From positions 124,001-188,000 of the forward strand of contig JBBAKM010000001.1 of assembly GCA_040403495.1 (NCBI GenBank): a DNA stretch of 64,000 nt, given 5' to 3'. This DNA comes from JABMMZ01 sp040403495. GTDB taxonomy: Bacteria; Bacteroidota; Bacteroidia; NS11-12g; UBA955. Shown piece by piece: positions 1 through 8,145 of the stretch; within the stretch, counting starts at the first letter, position 1, and every line of letters starts with the position of its first letter. A program made the position numbers and the translations under genes. Under the pieces are notes generated by a model that saw only the letters and a list, made by a program, of their open reading frames with translations, searched no databases and was not told the DNA's origin.

Positions 1-1344
1 TTTTTTCTTGTTTGGGCAAGAATAAAGCAAAATAACACACTTAAATGGTTGTGGATTGTGTTAATGTCTTCTGTGTTTTATGCATGGTGGGATTGGCGTT
101 TTTTAATTATCCTTTTTGCTACAGGGGCTATTGATTATTACACGGGAAATAAAATTATAAAAAACCCACAATACAAAAAAGTATGGCTGTGGGTTTCTTT
201 GGGTTCCAATATTCTCTCTTTAGTAGCCTTTAAATACAGCGCTTGGCTTGCCGGTCTGTTTGATCAGTTGTTTCATACTCAAGTTGCCCAAGCATTGCCC
301 GCATTTACATTGGTTGTGCCCGTTGGAATTAGTTTTTATACTTTCAATTCCATGAGCTATGCCATCGATTTGTACAGGGGGAAAGCAAAAACAGCAGACT
401 CTTTGCTTCATTTTTTTGCATTTATTTCCTTTTTCCCTCATTTAGTTGCTGGTCCCATTATTCGTGCTAAAGATATTTTAGGTCAATTAAGCCGAAATGC
501 TACTGTGAACTATTTACAAATCCTTAATGGGGTGAAAATAATTATTTGGGGCTTTTTTCAAAAAATGGTATTGGCAGATAATTTAGCTGTTTTTGTGAAT
601 GAAAAATTTCAAGATGTAAATGCCACAAATGATTCACTCACTTGGTGGCTTTGTATGCTCGGTTTTACTTTCCAAATCTATTTCGACTTTAATGGCTATT
701 CTACTATAGCACGTGGATTGGCAAAATGTTGCGGTATTCATTTTAAGCTCAATTTCAATCAGCCCTATCGCGCTCTTTCTTTTCGTTCATTTTGGCAAAA
801 ATGGCATATTTCGCTCTCTAGCTTTTTTAAGGATTATGTCTACAAATCATTAGGAGGTAATAAAGGGAACAGGTGGCAAACCGAAATCAATAAGTGGACT
901 ACTATGCTCGTTTCCGGAATATGGCACGGTGCCAATTTAACATTCTTGTTTTGGGGAGCTATTCACGCATTTTTTCTTACGGTAGAATCATTATTTAAAG
1001 CCAAATTTAAAGTCAAAATTCCTTCTTTTTTGTCTGCTTTTATAGTAATGCTTGGGGTTGTTTTAGCTTGGGTGTTTTTTAGAGCCAATACTGTGTCAGA
1101 CGCCGTTTATGTGTTAGAGAAAATGCTGATTTTTAATTCTAATATTGAGGTAAAAACAGTTCTTTTGAGCAATGTGTTTATCTGGTTAGTCGTCTCTTTG
1201 GTGGTCGTTTATGGTCCTCGTAAAGTAAATGTATTTGGCTTGCAAAAGCAGGTTGTTGTACAGTCGCTTTTTTGGGGACTATTATTGCTTTCATGTATTT
1301 ATCTTCGTGGTCCTGAACAACAATTTATTTATTTCCAATTCTAA
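1..1344 (+). CDS. MBOAT-family O-acyltransferase (AlgI-like), 5' end outside the window
   Basis: This is a multi-pass membrane O-acyltransferase of the AlgI/DltB-like MBOAT family, which moves acyl groups to an extracytoplasmic glycan or other acceptor. The frame is open to base 1 and already reads like the usual N-terminal membrane segment, so the TTG at 49 and the first ATG at 64 are internal and the true start lies upstream. Family landmarks are SYAIDLYRGK, HLVAGPI, FWQKWHISLSSFFKDYVY and the active-site motif SGIWHGA, with the conserved His codon at 925-927. Many hydrophobic segments are visible. The stop overlaps the next gene by one base, and that gene is an SGNH-like protein, the usual partner of such MBOATs. 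The acceptor cannot be told from sequence. Confidence 0.93.
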   Translation, partial: FFLVWARIKQNNTLKWLWIVLMSSVFYAWWDWRFLIILFATGAIDYYTGNKIIKNPQYKKVWLWVSLGSNILSLVAFKYSAWLAGLFDQLFHTQVAQALPAFTLVVPVGISFYTFNSMSYAIDLYRGKAKTADSLLHFFAFISFFPHLVAGPIIRAKDILGQLSRNATVNYLQILNGVKIIIWGFFQKMVLADNLAVFVNEKFQDVNATNDSLTWWLCMLGFTFQIYFDFNGYSTIARGLAKCCGIHFKLNFNQPYRALSFRSFWQKWHISLSSFFKDYVYKSLGGNKGNRWQTEINKWTTMLVSGIWHGANLTFLFWGAIHAFFLTVESLFKAKFKVKIPSFLSAFIVMLGVVLAWVFFRANTVSDAVYVLEKMLIFNSNIEVKTVLLSNVFIWLVVSLVVVYGPRKVNVFGLQKQVVVQSLFWGLLLLSCIYLRGPEQQFIYFQF

Positions 1345-2270
1345 TGAATTCAGCTCAATTCAAAATAAAACAAGCTTTTAACACAATCTTCGGAATTGTA
1401 TTGGTGTTTATTTTGGGATTGACATTGCTAGTTTGGGGAGGGCCACATCAAGCTTCTAATAAAATGATGAGTGAAGCTTTTTGGGCCAATAAGTTGGTAA
1501 ATGCTCCTGTGTATGACATAGTCGTGGTTGGAGATTCAAGAGTTTATAGAGGAATAAATCCGCAAATAATTGAGCAACAATTTAAGTCGAAAGTTCGTTG
1601 TTTTAATTTTGGTTTTAGTAGCGCTGGACTAGATACCATTTTACTTAATGAAGCCTGTAAAAAACTAAAAAGCAGCGGTATGAAAACCCTATTAATTGGC
1701 GTTTCTGTGAATAGTTTTTACCCCCATGCTTTAAAAAATCAACATTTTAAGGAGTGGCAGCAAAAACCCAAAAAAGAATTGTGGATTAAGCGCCATTTAT
1801 ACCCGCATTTAAGTCAACTAAGCCCTTACGCTCTCTCAGATTTGTATCATTTGGGGACTAATAACCAGTATTACGAGTTTTTTAAACCCCAAAGTGGATT
1901 TGTGTATTCCTGTAAATTGCCTATCGATACCAATTCAGCCATACAACCTTACCGACAGTATTTTGAACGAACCCAATGTTCTGATATAGCGGTCAATTTG
2001 TTTATGAATAAATTAGCACAGATGAAATTGCAAGGCTATAATATTGTTTTGTTAAGAGTGCCAGCTTCCTATTCCATGTGGAGTATGGAAGATGAATTTA
2101 CTGTAGAGTTAATAAACAGCATTAAGTTGCAAGCAAAACAAATGGGAATTTTATGGATACAAACGATACCAAGTAAACATACCTATGATGGAAGTCATTT
2201 GATTGACAAAAGCACCAATCAGTTTTCGCAATATGTAGCCAAAGAACTTATTACTAATCTTTCAAAATGA
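1344..2270 (+). CDS. SGNH/GDSL-like protein, MBOAT partner
   Basis: This is a 308-residue protein with an N-terminal membrane anchor (about residues 12-32) and an SGNH-hydrolase-like domain facing the periplasm. VVVGDSRVYRG (about residues 60-70) is the GDS block with the nucleophilic Ser, and YDGSHL near residue 283 looks like the C-terminal Asp-x-x-His block. Proteins of this kind accompany AlgI-type MBOATs (compare AlgJ/AlgX) and help pass the acyl group to its acceptor. The start ATG overlaps the MBOAT stop (TAATG), so the two are translationally coupled, and its own stop overlaps queG. The acceptor glycan is unknown. Overall identity to named families is low, so the call rests on the two motifs and on context. 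Confidence 0.75.
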   Translation: MNSAQFKIKQAFNTIFGIVLVFILGLTLLVWGGPHQASNKMMSEAFWANKLVNAPVYDIVVVGDSRVYRGINPQIIEQQFKSKVRCFNFGFSSAGLDTILLNEACKKLKSSGMKTLLIGVSVNSFYPHALKNQHFKEWQQKPKKELWIKRHLYPHLSQLSPYALSDLYHLGTNNQYYEFFKPQSGFVYSCKLPIDTNSAIQPYRQYFERTQCSDIAVNLFMNKLAQMKLQGYNIVLLRVPASYSMWSMEDEFTVELINSIKLQAKQMGILWIQTIPSKHTYDGSHLIDKSTNQFSQYVAKELITNLSK

Positions 2271-3202
2271 TGAGCCCTCAAAAAAACAGTGAAACCATTA
2301 AACTAATTGCAAAACAGTTGGGGTTTGACTTTTGTGGAATTTCTAAAGCTCAGTTTTTGGAAAAAGAAGCACCTCGATTAGAAGCTTTTTTGAAACAACA
2401 ATACCATGGTAAAATGTCTTATTTGGAAAATCACTTTGACAAGCGATTAGACCCGCGATTATTGCTTGATGGGGCCAAAACAGTTGTTAGTTTAATGGTG
2501 AATTACTTTCCTAGCACAGTGGACAAAACCACTGAGTTGAAAATAGCCAAATATGCTTATGGAGAGGATTATCACGAGGTGGTAAAGGAGAAGTGTAAGC
2601 AAATGATAGAACAGATTCAAGCGCAGATAGGAGCGGTGAATGCAAGGAGTTTTGTTGACAGCGGTCCTGTAATGGAAAGAGCGTGGGCCGAAAAAAGCGG
2701 ATTGGGTTGGATTGGTAAACATGGTCTTATTATTAATCCCAAAAAAGGCTCGTTTTTTTTTCTTGCTGATATTATTTTAGACTTAGAATGTCAAGAGGAT
2801 GGTCCCATTAAGGACTATTGTGGCACTTGTAATAAATGTGTTGAAGCTTGTCCTACGGAGGCTATTTTACCCAATAAAACCTTGAATGCCTCCAAATGTA
2901 TTTCCTATTTAACCATAGAATTAAAGGAAGAAATTCCGACAAGCTTTGCAGGGAAAATGGACAATTGGATTTTTGGTTGTGATATTTGTCAGGACGTGTG
3001 TCCGTGGAATCGCTTTTCGACCCCACACGAGGAAGCTAGGTTTGACCCTATCAAAGGGATATTAAACAATGATGAAAAAGATTGGATGCAAATGGAAGAG
3101 GAGGTGTTTAAGCAGGTATTTAAAAAAAGCCCAATCAAACGAACAAAATTGAACGGAATTAAACGAAATGTAACTTTTATAAAAAATAAAATCAATGAAT
3201 GA
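2267..3202 (+). CDS. queG: Epoxyqueuosine reductase QueG
   Basis: This enzyme catalyses the last step of queuosine synthesis: cobalamin-dependent reduction of epoxyqueuosine in the anticodon loop of tRNAs with a GUN anticodon. The 311-residue product has the typical length. Two [4Fe-4S] cluster motifs are complete: CGTCNKCVEACP (about 185-196) and CDICQDVCPW (about 238-247). VDSGPVMERAWA (about 130-141) holds the conserved Asp proposed as proton donor, and GWIGKHGLIINP is a family block. The start overlaps the upstream stop as ATGA. A second ATG lies three bases further on and cannot be excluded. The 3' end overlaps radC by 8 bases. No other queuosine gene is in the window. Confidence 0.96.
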   Translation: MMSPQKNSETIKLIAKQLGFDFCGISKAQFLEKEAPRLEAFLKQQYHGKMSYLENHFDKRLDPRLLLDGAKTVVSLMVNYFPSTVDKTTELKIAKYAYGEDYHEVVKEKCKQMIEQIQAQIGAVNARSFVDSGPVMERAWAEKSGLGWIGKHGLIINPKKGSFFFLADIILDLECQEDGPIKDYCGTCNKCVEACPTEAILPNKTLNASKCISYLTIELKEEIPTSFAGKMDNWIFGCDICQDVCPWNRFSTPHEEARFDPIKGILNNDEKDWMQMEEEVFKQVFKKSPIKRTKLNGIKRNVTFIKNKINE

Positions 3203-3884
3203 CTATGTATCAATTAAAAACTGGAAAGAAGACGAAAAACCAAGAGAAAAATTACTAAAGCACGGCAAACAAGCCTTATCAGATGCTGAACTAATAGCTA
3301 TTTTATTGGGGACAGGAACCAAAGAAAAGTCTGCCATTGACTTAGCTAGGGCTTTGCTGCTTTTGGGGCAAAACAATCTTAATGAATTGGCGCGACTGAG
3401 TGTAAAGGATCTTTGCAAAGTGAATGGTATCGGTCCTGCTAAGGCCATTACAATTATAGCAGCCATAGAGTTGGGCGCACGCAAACAACATTTAGCAGCG
3501 GTAGAAAGACCCCAAATTAGGTCGAGCAGAGAGGCTTATTTGGTGATGAAATCAAAACTAGAGGATTTGAGTCATGAAGAATTTTGGGTTCTAACATTAG
3601 ATAGAAAAAATTCGGTAATCAATACTTACCGAATAAGTGAAGGTGGAATAACAGGAACAGTCGTAGATATTAGAAAAATTCTAAAAATAGCACTCGATGA
3701 CAAAAGTACAGGTATAATGCTTTTTCACAACCATCCCTCAGGCAATTTAAACCCGAGTGATGCCGATATTCAGCTCACTAAGAAAATGGCAGAAGCTGGA
3801 AAAATCATGGATATTACGGTATTAGACCATCTCATCATCACCCAAACAAGCTATTTTAGTTTTTCTGACGAGGGGCGACTGTGA
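3195..3884 (+). CDS. radC: RadC family JAMM/MPN+ protein
   Basis: This 229-residue RadC protein has a helix-hairpin-helix (VNGIGPAKA, about 76-84) followed by a JAMM/MPN+ domain. The zinc motif is intact: His178 and His180 in LFHNHPSG, with Asp191 further on. The biochemical role of RadC is not settled. The early link to recombination repair was withdrawn, and JAMM proteins of this type also occur on mobile elements. It overlaps queG by 8 bases, suggesting coupled translation. The last 35 codons plus 35 downstream bases are duplicated about 1.5 kb downstream, and the 3' tail of the convergent gene runs antisense into the radC end. Confidence 0.95.
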   Translation: MNDYVSIKNWKEDEKPREKLLKHGKQALSDAELIAILLGTGTKEKSAIDLARALLLLGQNNLNELARLSVKDLCKVNGIGPAKAITIIAAIELGARKQHLAAVERPQIRSSREAYLVMKSKLEDLSHEEFWVLTLDRKNSVINTYRISEGGITGTVVDIRKILKIALDDKSTGIMLFHNHPSGNLNPSDADIQLTKKMAEAGKIMDITVLDHLIITQTSYFSFSDEGRL

Positions 3885-3919
3885 AAGGATTGTTGCTTAG
3901 AATGATTGTTGAGTTGTTT
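3775..3919 (+). repeat. Direct repeat copy 1: radC 3' end and flank
   Basis: This is the first copy of a 145-bp direct repeat. It spans the last codons of radC, its stop, and 35 bases downstream. It matches 5283-5427 without gaps, with 5 mismatches by my count (140/145). Three of the four coding differences are silent, which suggests the copies are alleles that diverged under selection and not a fresh duplication. Confidence 0.93.
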
Positions 3920-4693
3920 AGTTCTTTTTGGTAACTCAAAACTATAAGTATATTGAATGCCAAATTCAAAAGTACGACCTTTGTTTTCTTCTCTTATTTG
4001 GTAACGTTCTTTGTTATTTACAGAATAATTCCAATAACCTATTTGGAGCGGTTTTGAAGTAGGAAAATTGTAACCAATTGTAAATGAAATAGACTTGTGA
4101 TTAGTTAATTGTATTCCTAAATTTACACTTATTCCCAATTGTCTAGCCCAATAGTTCATAGAGTCGGAAACATAACCACCAAATTTTAATGTATCTGTAC
4201 CTAAAATATAATTAGAGCTTCCAAGTGAAAAATTATCAAAACGTCTATGTTGAATAAAATTAATTTGTGGTTCAATGAAAAATTTCCTTTTTAATTTTCT
4301 TTTGTAACCTATTGAAAAGATATATTGATAATCATTATCAAAAAAAGCAATACCTCCACCCGTTACATTTGTACTTTTGTGTGTACTACTACTTTTTGTT
4401 TTTCCATTTTCTGGGTAAGTTCCTTCCGTATCAAAACGTATTTTATTTGAAGGACTCATTGTCCTTCTGCCAATATTAAAGAATATATTTTTTTTGTTAA
4501 TGTAGCCAATGTAAGTGCCTAAACTTGGAGTATATGCAGGCAAAATTTTTACATGATTTGTAGAAGCGCCATATAAATTGTTAAAATATAAAGCCCCCGA
4601 ATAGGAGGGCTTTATATAGAAAGATTGAGAAAATAAATTACTTATTTTAAACAGATAAATGAATACTATTAATTTATTAAATTTAGTACCCAT
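3851..4693 (-). CDS. Hypothetical secreted protein, probable outer-membrane beta-barrel
   Basis: I do not recognise a named family. I chose the ATG at 4693 over the longer frame to 4765 because it places a signal peptide at the N-terminus (hydrophobic run ending near LFSQS). The rest has alternating polar/aromatic stretches such as FEFGIQYTYSFEL, as in outer-membrane beta-barrel proteins, whose last strand usually ends in an aromatic residue. After that strand the frame continues for about 20 hydrophilic residues. These are encoded by the antisense of radC's 3' end and flank, so the natural stop seems to have been lost when the gene was joined to the radC end. It lies in the segment bracketed by the 145-bp repeats and is probably acquired DNA. 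Confidence 0.6.
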   Translation of the reverse strand: MGTKFNKLIVFIYLFKISNLFSQSFYIKPSYSGALYFNNLYGASTNHVKILPAYTPSLGTYIGYINKKNIFFNIGRRTMSPSNKIRFDTEGTYPENGKTKSSSTHKSTNVTGGGIAFFDNDYQYIFSIGYKRKLKRKFFIEPQINFIQHRRFDNFSLGSSNYILGTDTLKFGGYVSDSMNYWARQLGISVNLGIQLTNHKSISFTIGYNFPTSKPLQIGYWNYSVNNKERYQIREENKGRTFEFGIQYTYSFELPKRTKQLNNHSKQQSFHSRPSSEKLK

Positions 4694-4815
4694 GTGCAAT
4701 TGACAATTCACTTGTATATTGAACACCTTTTTGAACAGAAGATCCACCTTGTTTTTCACAAGCAAATATAGCCAAAAACCATTAGATTTTGATACTGCAA
4801 AAAATAAAAATAGAT

Positions 4816-5205
4816 ATGAAACTGTACATAAAAAAATTAATATTTTATAACATCCTTATTATTGTTTGCTTTATTTGTGGTTGCAATTATAAAAAACAGC
4901 CTACTTTTATAAAAGAAACAAAAAGTAAACAATTTGAACGTAATTTTGATAATGATTACAAATTCGAAATTGAAGCTAAATTTTTTTTAAATGACGGAGA
5001 CTTGTATTTATCTTATTGTAAAAATGGTAATTTAAAAGACTTATACATTTATAATGATGATTTAGATAAGAAACTAATTTTAGAAAAACAATACGATTCA
5101 ATAGGTAATTTAATTATAGAAAAAAAGTATAATTGGAAAATTGGTTATCACACAAAAAAAATAATTGTTGGAGGAAAGGATTCAATAATTAATTTTATCA
5201 ATTAA
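4816..5205 (+). CDS. Hypothetical small lipoprotein
   Basis: This is a 129-residue product of unknown function. I chose the ATG at 4816 over the upstream TTG at 4789 because it begins a clean lipoprotein signal: Lys-rich start, a hydrophobic core, then the lipobox ICGC with Cys at about residue 23. The mature part is rich in Lys, Asn, Asp and Tyr with no motif I know. Stretches such as DLYIYNDDLDKKLILEKQYDSIGN loosely recall the repeats of MORN-like or antitoxin-like small lipoproteins, but this is too weak to name. It is divergent from the barrel-like gene and lies in the same repeat-bracketed insert. Codon use is even more AT-rich than that of its neighbours. Confidence 0.55.
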   Translation: MKLYIKKLIFYNILIIVCFICGCNYKKQPTFIKETKSKQFERNFDNDYKFEIEAKFFLNDGDLYLSYCKNGNLKDLYIYNDDLDKKLILEKQYDSIGNLIIEKKYNWKIGYHTKKIIVGGKDSIINFIN

Positions 5206-5230
5206 ATCCTGAATCAGAAATTATTTACAA

Positions 5231-5392
5231 ATGAAATCTTATAAAACCCTTTCTCACTCGCAAAATCCTAGCGAGAGCGTGGTCACTAAGAAAATGGCAG
5301 AAGCTGGAAAAATCATAGATATTACAGTATTGGACCATCTCATCATCACCCAAACAAGCTATTTTAGTTTTTCTGACGAGGGGCGATTGTGA
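5231..5392 (+). pseudogene. radC 3' fragment fused to a short new 5' end
   Basis: This 53-codon open frame starts at ATG 5231. The first 17 or so codons are unrelated to RadC; from 5283 the frame reads the last 35 or so RadC codons, in frame, to the same stop. It lacks the JAMM motif and cannot be an active RadC. I regard it as the displaced end of a radC allele left by the insertion, not a functional gene, though it could still be translated. Confidence 0.7.
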
Positions 5393-5427
5393 AAGGATTG
5401 TTGCTTAGAATGATTGTTTAGTTGTTT
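5283..5427 (+). repeat. Direct repeat copy 2: radC 3' end and flank
   Basis: This is the second copy of the 145-bp repeat (first at 3775-3919). It closes a segment of about 1.36 kb that carries the barrel-like gene and the small lipoprotein. Sequence identity starts abruptly at 5283 and ends at 5427. Confidence 0.93.
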
Positions 5428-5804
5428 CACGCCGTTCTGCGTGATTGTTGAGTTGGTTTAAATTGTTTAAAGGGTTTAAATGGTTGAAAGGGGTGAATTG
5501 TTTCACGTCATGCAGCATGATTGATGAATTACCTATTAGTCATTCTGGAAAATTTTGTCCTCAAAATTTATTCAGAATCTAACCTGTAGAGACGACATGC
5601 TTGGCGTCTAACAAACACAGAGGATCATCCTGAATCAAGTTCAGGACAGATCTCAATCTTTAAAGGCTATTTTGGCCATAGTTCGTTAATCTCAAAATGA
5701 CAAAATAGTTGATTCGAAATTTAAAATAGATAAAAAACAAAAAATCTGCAAGAGTTCAAGAACGACGACTGTGATATTTTTTAGAAAAAATGGATAAAAT
5801 TACT
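5428..5804. repeat. Gene-free cluster of palindromic intergenic repeats
   Basis: No gene is supported here. The stretch has several short palindromes. Two diverged copies of a unit with CACG...TGCGTG / CACG...GCATG follow a shared GTTGTTT or ATTGTTT lead (about 5421 and 5499). There is an AGACG...CGTCT stem at about 5590-5609. A CCTGAA-tcaag-TTCAGG hairpin lies at about 5630-5646. Such elements recall the REP-like units scattered in Bacteroidota intergenic DNA. Their presence just past the radC duplication suggests a site that tolerates insertion. Confidence 0.55.
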
Positions 5805-5812
5805 TACATTTG
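5805..5812 (+). promoter_or_regulatory. Bacteroidota -7 box for bamD
   Basis: TACATTTG matches the Bacteroidota housekeeping -7 consensus TAnnTTTG and lies 19 bases before the bamD GTG start. No good -33 TTG stands at the expected spacing, so strength is uncertain. Confidence 0.5.
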
Positions 5813-5831
5813 CAGATTGTTTTCAATTTAG

Positions 5832-6638
5832 GTGAATAGACTTTTAGCCATACTGACCATATTTATTTTTGTTTCTTGTAGCGAATACGGGGAAGTTCTT
5901 AAAAAAGGAACACTGACGCAAAAATATGATTATGCCGTAAAAGCATATCAAAAGAAAGACTACGTTAGAGCGCTTCCCTTGTTCGAAGAATTACTAGCCG
6001 CTTACCGTGGTCAGCCTAAAAGTGAAGAAATCTATTTTTATTATTGTTATTGTTATTTCGGTCAAGGTCAATATGAATTGGCTGCCTACCATTTCAAAAA
6101 TTTTACTGAAAATTATTACAACAGTAAACACATGGAAGAATGTGCTTTTATGTATACCAAGTGTTTATACAAAGATGCTTTGCCATATTTCTTAGATCAA
6201 ACCAATACAGAAAAAGCAATTAGTGAAATTCAAGCTTTTTTGAATATTTATCCTAATTCAAAATTTAAGGATGAATGTAATACCCAAGTGGAGTCTCTAA
6301 GAAAAACTTTGCAGAAAAAAGCATTTGAAAATGCTCTTCTATTCTACAAAGTCGAAGATTATAATGCTGCTGTTATAAGTTTCAAAAATGCAATTAAATC
6401 ATTCCCTGATATCGAGAATAAAGATTATATCGAATTCTTAATATTGAAGTCCTCTTATTTGCTAGCCAAATACAGTGTAGATGAAAAACTAGTTGATAGA
6501 TACAACTCTGTTTTCAAAGAGTACACCCACTTTGTTAAATACAACAAGGGTTCTAAATATTCCAAACAAGCCACTGAAATTAACGAAAAAGCGGCAGACG
6601 AACTTAACAAATACAAAAAAACAAACAACCTAATATAA
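5832..6638 (+). CDS. bamD: Outer membrane assembly lipoprotein BamD
   Basis: BamD is the essential lipoprotein partner of BamA in folding outer-membrane beta-barrels. The 268-residue product begins with GTG (MNRLLAIL) and has a lipoprotein signal with lipobox FVSC (Cys16). The mature part shows the TPR-type helical repeats of BamD: DYVRALPLFEELL, GQYELAAYHFKNFTENY, and later DYNAAVISFKNAI. It leads an operon with the omega subunit gene (TAATG overlap), coaC, coaB and a DUF4835 gene, an order typical of Bacteroidota. A -7 promoter box lies just upstream at 5805-5812. Confidence 0.93.
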   Translation: MNRLLAILTIFIFVSCSEYGEVLKKGTLTQKYDYAVKAYQKKDYVRALPLFEELLAAYRGQPKSEEIYFYYCYCYFGQGQYELAAYHFKNFTENYYNSKHMEECAFMYTKCLYKDALPYFLDQTNTEKAISEIQAFLNIYPNSKFKDECNTQVESLRKTLQKKAFENALLFYKVEDYNAAVISFKNAIKSFPDIENKDYIEFLILKSSYLLAKYSVDEKLVDRYNSVFKEYTHFVKYNKGSKYSKQATEINEKAADELNKYKKTNNLI

Positions 6639-6964
6639 TGAAAGAATCAAAATTATCTCCAAGTGCAGAAGCTAGAAACCTAAGTGATTTAGAAGCAAAA
6701 TCTGGGAATCTATACCTTTCTGCAGTTGTTATTGCTAAAAGAGCTAATCAAATTTCTCAACAGATTAAAGAAGAATTAAGTTCTAAACTTTCTGAATTTG
6801 CATCTGAGCATGACAACCTAGAAGAGATACACGAAAACAGAGAGCAAATTGAAATTAGTGCTGCATACGAAAAAATGCCAAAACCAACGATTTTAGCTTC
6901 TCAAGAGTTTTTGGACGATAAAATCTACTACCGTTTGCCAAGTGATGATGGCGCTGAAGGATAA
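6638..6964 (+). CDS. rpoZ: RNA polymerase omega-type subunit (Rpb6/RpoZ family)
   Basis: This 108-residue protein has the position and pattern of the Bacteroidota omega subunit: SGNLYLSAVVIAKRANQIS (about 23-41) is the conserved helix that clamps the beta' C-terminus in the Rpb6/omega family. It would help assembly and stability of RNA polymerase. The start overlaps the bamD stop and the end overlaps coaC, so all three are read from one message. The acidic tail (DDGAEG) is less conserved. The family is short and divergent, so the call rests on both the helix and the gene order. Confidence 0.85.
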   Translation: MKESKLSPSAEARNLSDLEAKSGNLYLSAVVIAKRANQISQQIKEELSSKLSEFASEHDNLEEIHENREQIEISAAYEKMPKPTILASQEFLDDKIYYRLPSDDGAEG

Positions 6965-7493
6965 GCATATTCTTATTGGCGTTTCGGGAAGTATTGCAGC
7001 CTACAAAACTGCATTTTTAGTCAGACTTTTGGTCAAAGAAAAAGCGCAAGTCAAAGTAATTATGACCAACGCTGCCAAGGAATTTATTGCCCCTGTTACC
7101 CTTTCTACTCTGAGCAAAAACCCTGTATTGTCCGACTTTTACAAATCGGATAATGGGGAATGGAACAACCATGTTGAACTTGGAATGTGGGCAGATGTTA
7201 TGCTTATTGCTCCCGCCTCTGCCAATACCATCGCCAAAATGGCTCACGGACTTTGTGATAATTTACTCTTAGCAACTTACCTCTCCGCTAAATGTAAGGT
7301 CATGTTCGCCCCAGCAATGGATTTAGACATGTACCGTCACCCAGCAGTACAATCCAATATTCAAAAATTAGAAGAGTATCAAAATATTCTTATTGATGCT
7401 GAAGAGGGTGAACTCGCTAGTGGTCTCAACGGAAAAGGAAGAATGGCTGAACCTGAAAAGATTGTTGAAATCCTAAAGAATCATTTTGCCTAA
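6948..7493 (+). CDS. coaC: Phosphopantothenoylcysteine decarboxylase domain (CoaC half of CoaBC)
   Basis: This flavoprotein decarboxylates 4'-phosphopantothenoylcysteine in coenzyme A synthesis. HILIGVSGSIAAYK is the FMN-binding start, NHVELGMWAD contains the catalytic His, and APASANTIAKM and PAMDLDMYRHP follow. The last corresponds to the PxMNxxMW motif of the family with Asp in place of Asn. GLNGKGRMAEP is the substrate-clamp region. I place the start at ATG 6948; GTG 6942 and ATG 6945 are alternatives. In most bacteria this is fused to the CoaB ligase; here a stop at 7491-7493 separates them and the ligase frame begins 8 bases earlier in another frame. Both halves look intact. Confidence 0.92.
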   Translation: MALKDKHILIGVSGSIAAYKTAFLVRLLVKEKAQVKVIMTNAAKEFIAPVTLSTLSKNPVLSDFYKSDNGEWNNHVELGMWADVMLIAPASANTIAKMAHGLCDNLLLATYLSAKCKVMFAPAMDLDMYRHPAVQSNIQKLEEYQNILIDAEEGELASGLNGKGRMAEPEKIVEILKNHFA

Positions 7494-8145
7494 TTCCTAT
7501 TTTCAAAATAAAAAGATTTTAGTTACCGCAGGACCAACCTACGAGAAAATAGACCCCGTAAGATTTATTGGTAATTTTTCGACTGGGAAAATGGGGATAG
7601 AAATTGCCCTTAAATTAGCAGAAAATGGGGCTCAAGTTGACTTAGTAATCGGCCCAACTTGTTTGTCTGTAACTCATCCCAATATCAATGTTCATCATGT
7701 TGTGTCTGCACTCGAAATGAAGGACGCTTGTATGAACTACTTCCCAAATTGCGACATGGCTATTCTATCTGCGGCTGTAGCGGATTACCGACCCGCTGAA
7801 TATCAAACCCAAAAAATAAAGAAAAAAGAAGAAACCTTCTCAATTCAACTTACCAAAAATCCAGACATATTTAAAACATTAGGGGAGCTTAAACAAAATC
7901 ACCAAAAAATTATTGGTTTTGCTCTGGAAACTCAAAATGAAATTGAAAATGCCAAACAAAAGTTGATAAACAAAAATGGCGATGCCATCGTTTTAAATTC
8001 ATTGAATGATGAAGGGGCAGGTTTTGGAAAATCAACAAATAAAATTAGTGTAATTCTAAAAAATGGTCTTATTTTTGACTATTCTTTAAAAGAAAAATCA
8101 GAAGTAGCCAAAGATTTATTAAAATGTATTTCGGAAAATTTATAA
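7486..8145 (+). CDS. coaB: Phosphopantothenate-cysteine ligase domain (CoaB half of CoaBC)
   Basis: This enzyme joins cysteine to 4'-phosphopantothenate in an NTP-dependent reaction, the step before CoaC. ILVTAGPTYEKIDPVRFIGN and STGKMGIEIA are the family's N-terminal signature. AILSAAVADYRP and IIGFALETQNE lie in the active-site half. The 219-residue frame opens with TTG at 7486, overlapping the coaC stop by 8 bases in the +1 frame; no ATG precedes the conserved block. It could be a true separate gene started by coupling, a frameshifted fusion, or the result of an indel in the T run near 7483. The 3' end overlaps the DUF4835 gene. Confidence 0.92.
   Translation: MPNSYFQNKKILVTAGPTYEKIDPVRFIGNFSTGKMGIEIALKLAENGAQVDLVIGPTCLSVTHPNINVHHVVSALEMKDACMNYFPNCDMAILSAAVADYRPAEYQTQKIKKKEETFSIQLTKNPDIFKTLGELKQNHQKIIGFALETQNEIENAKQKLINKNGDAIVLNSLNDEGAGFGKSTNKISVILKNGLIFDYSLKEKSEVAKDLLKCISENL

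Noticed and set aside
3885..5282. Insertion sequence between the radC repeats
   Set aside because: No transposase and no terminal inverted repeats; the enclosed genes are a barrel-like protein and a lipoprotein.
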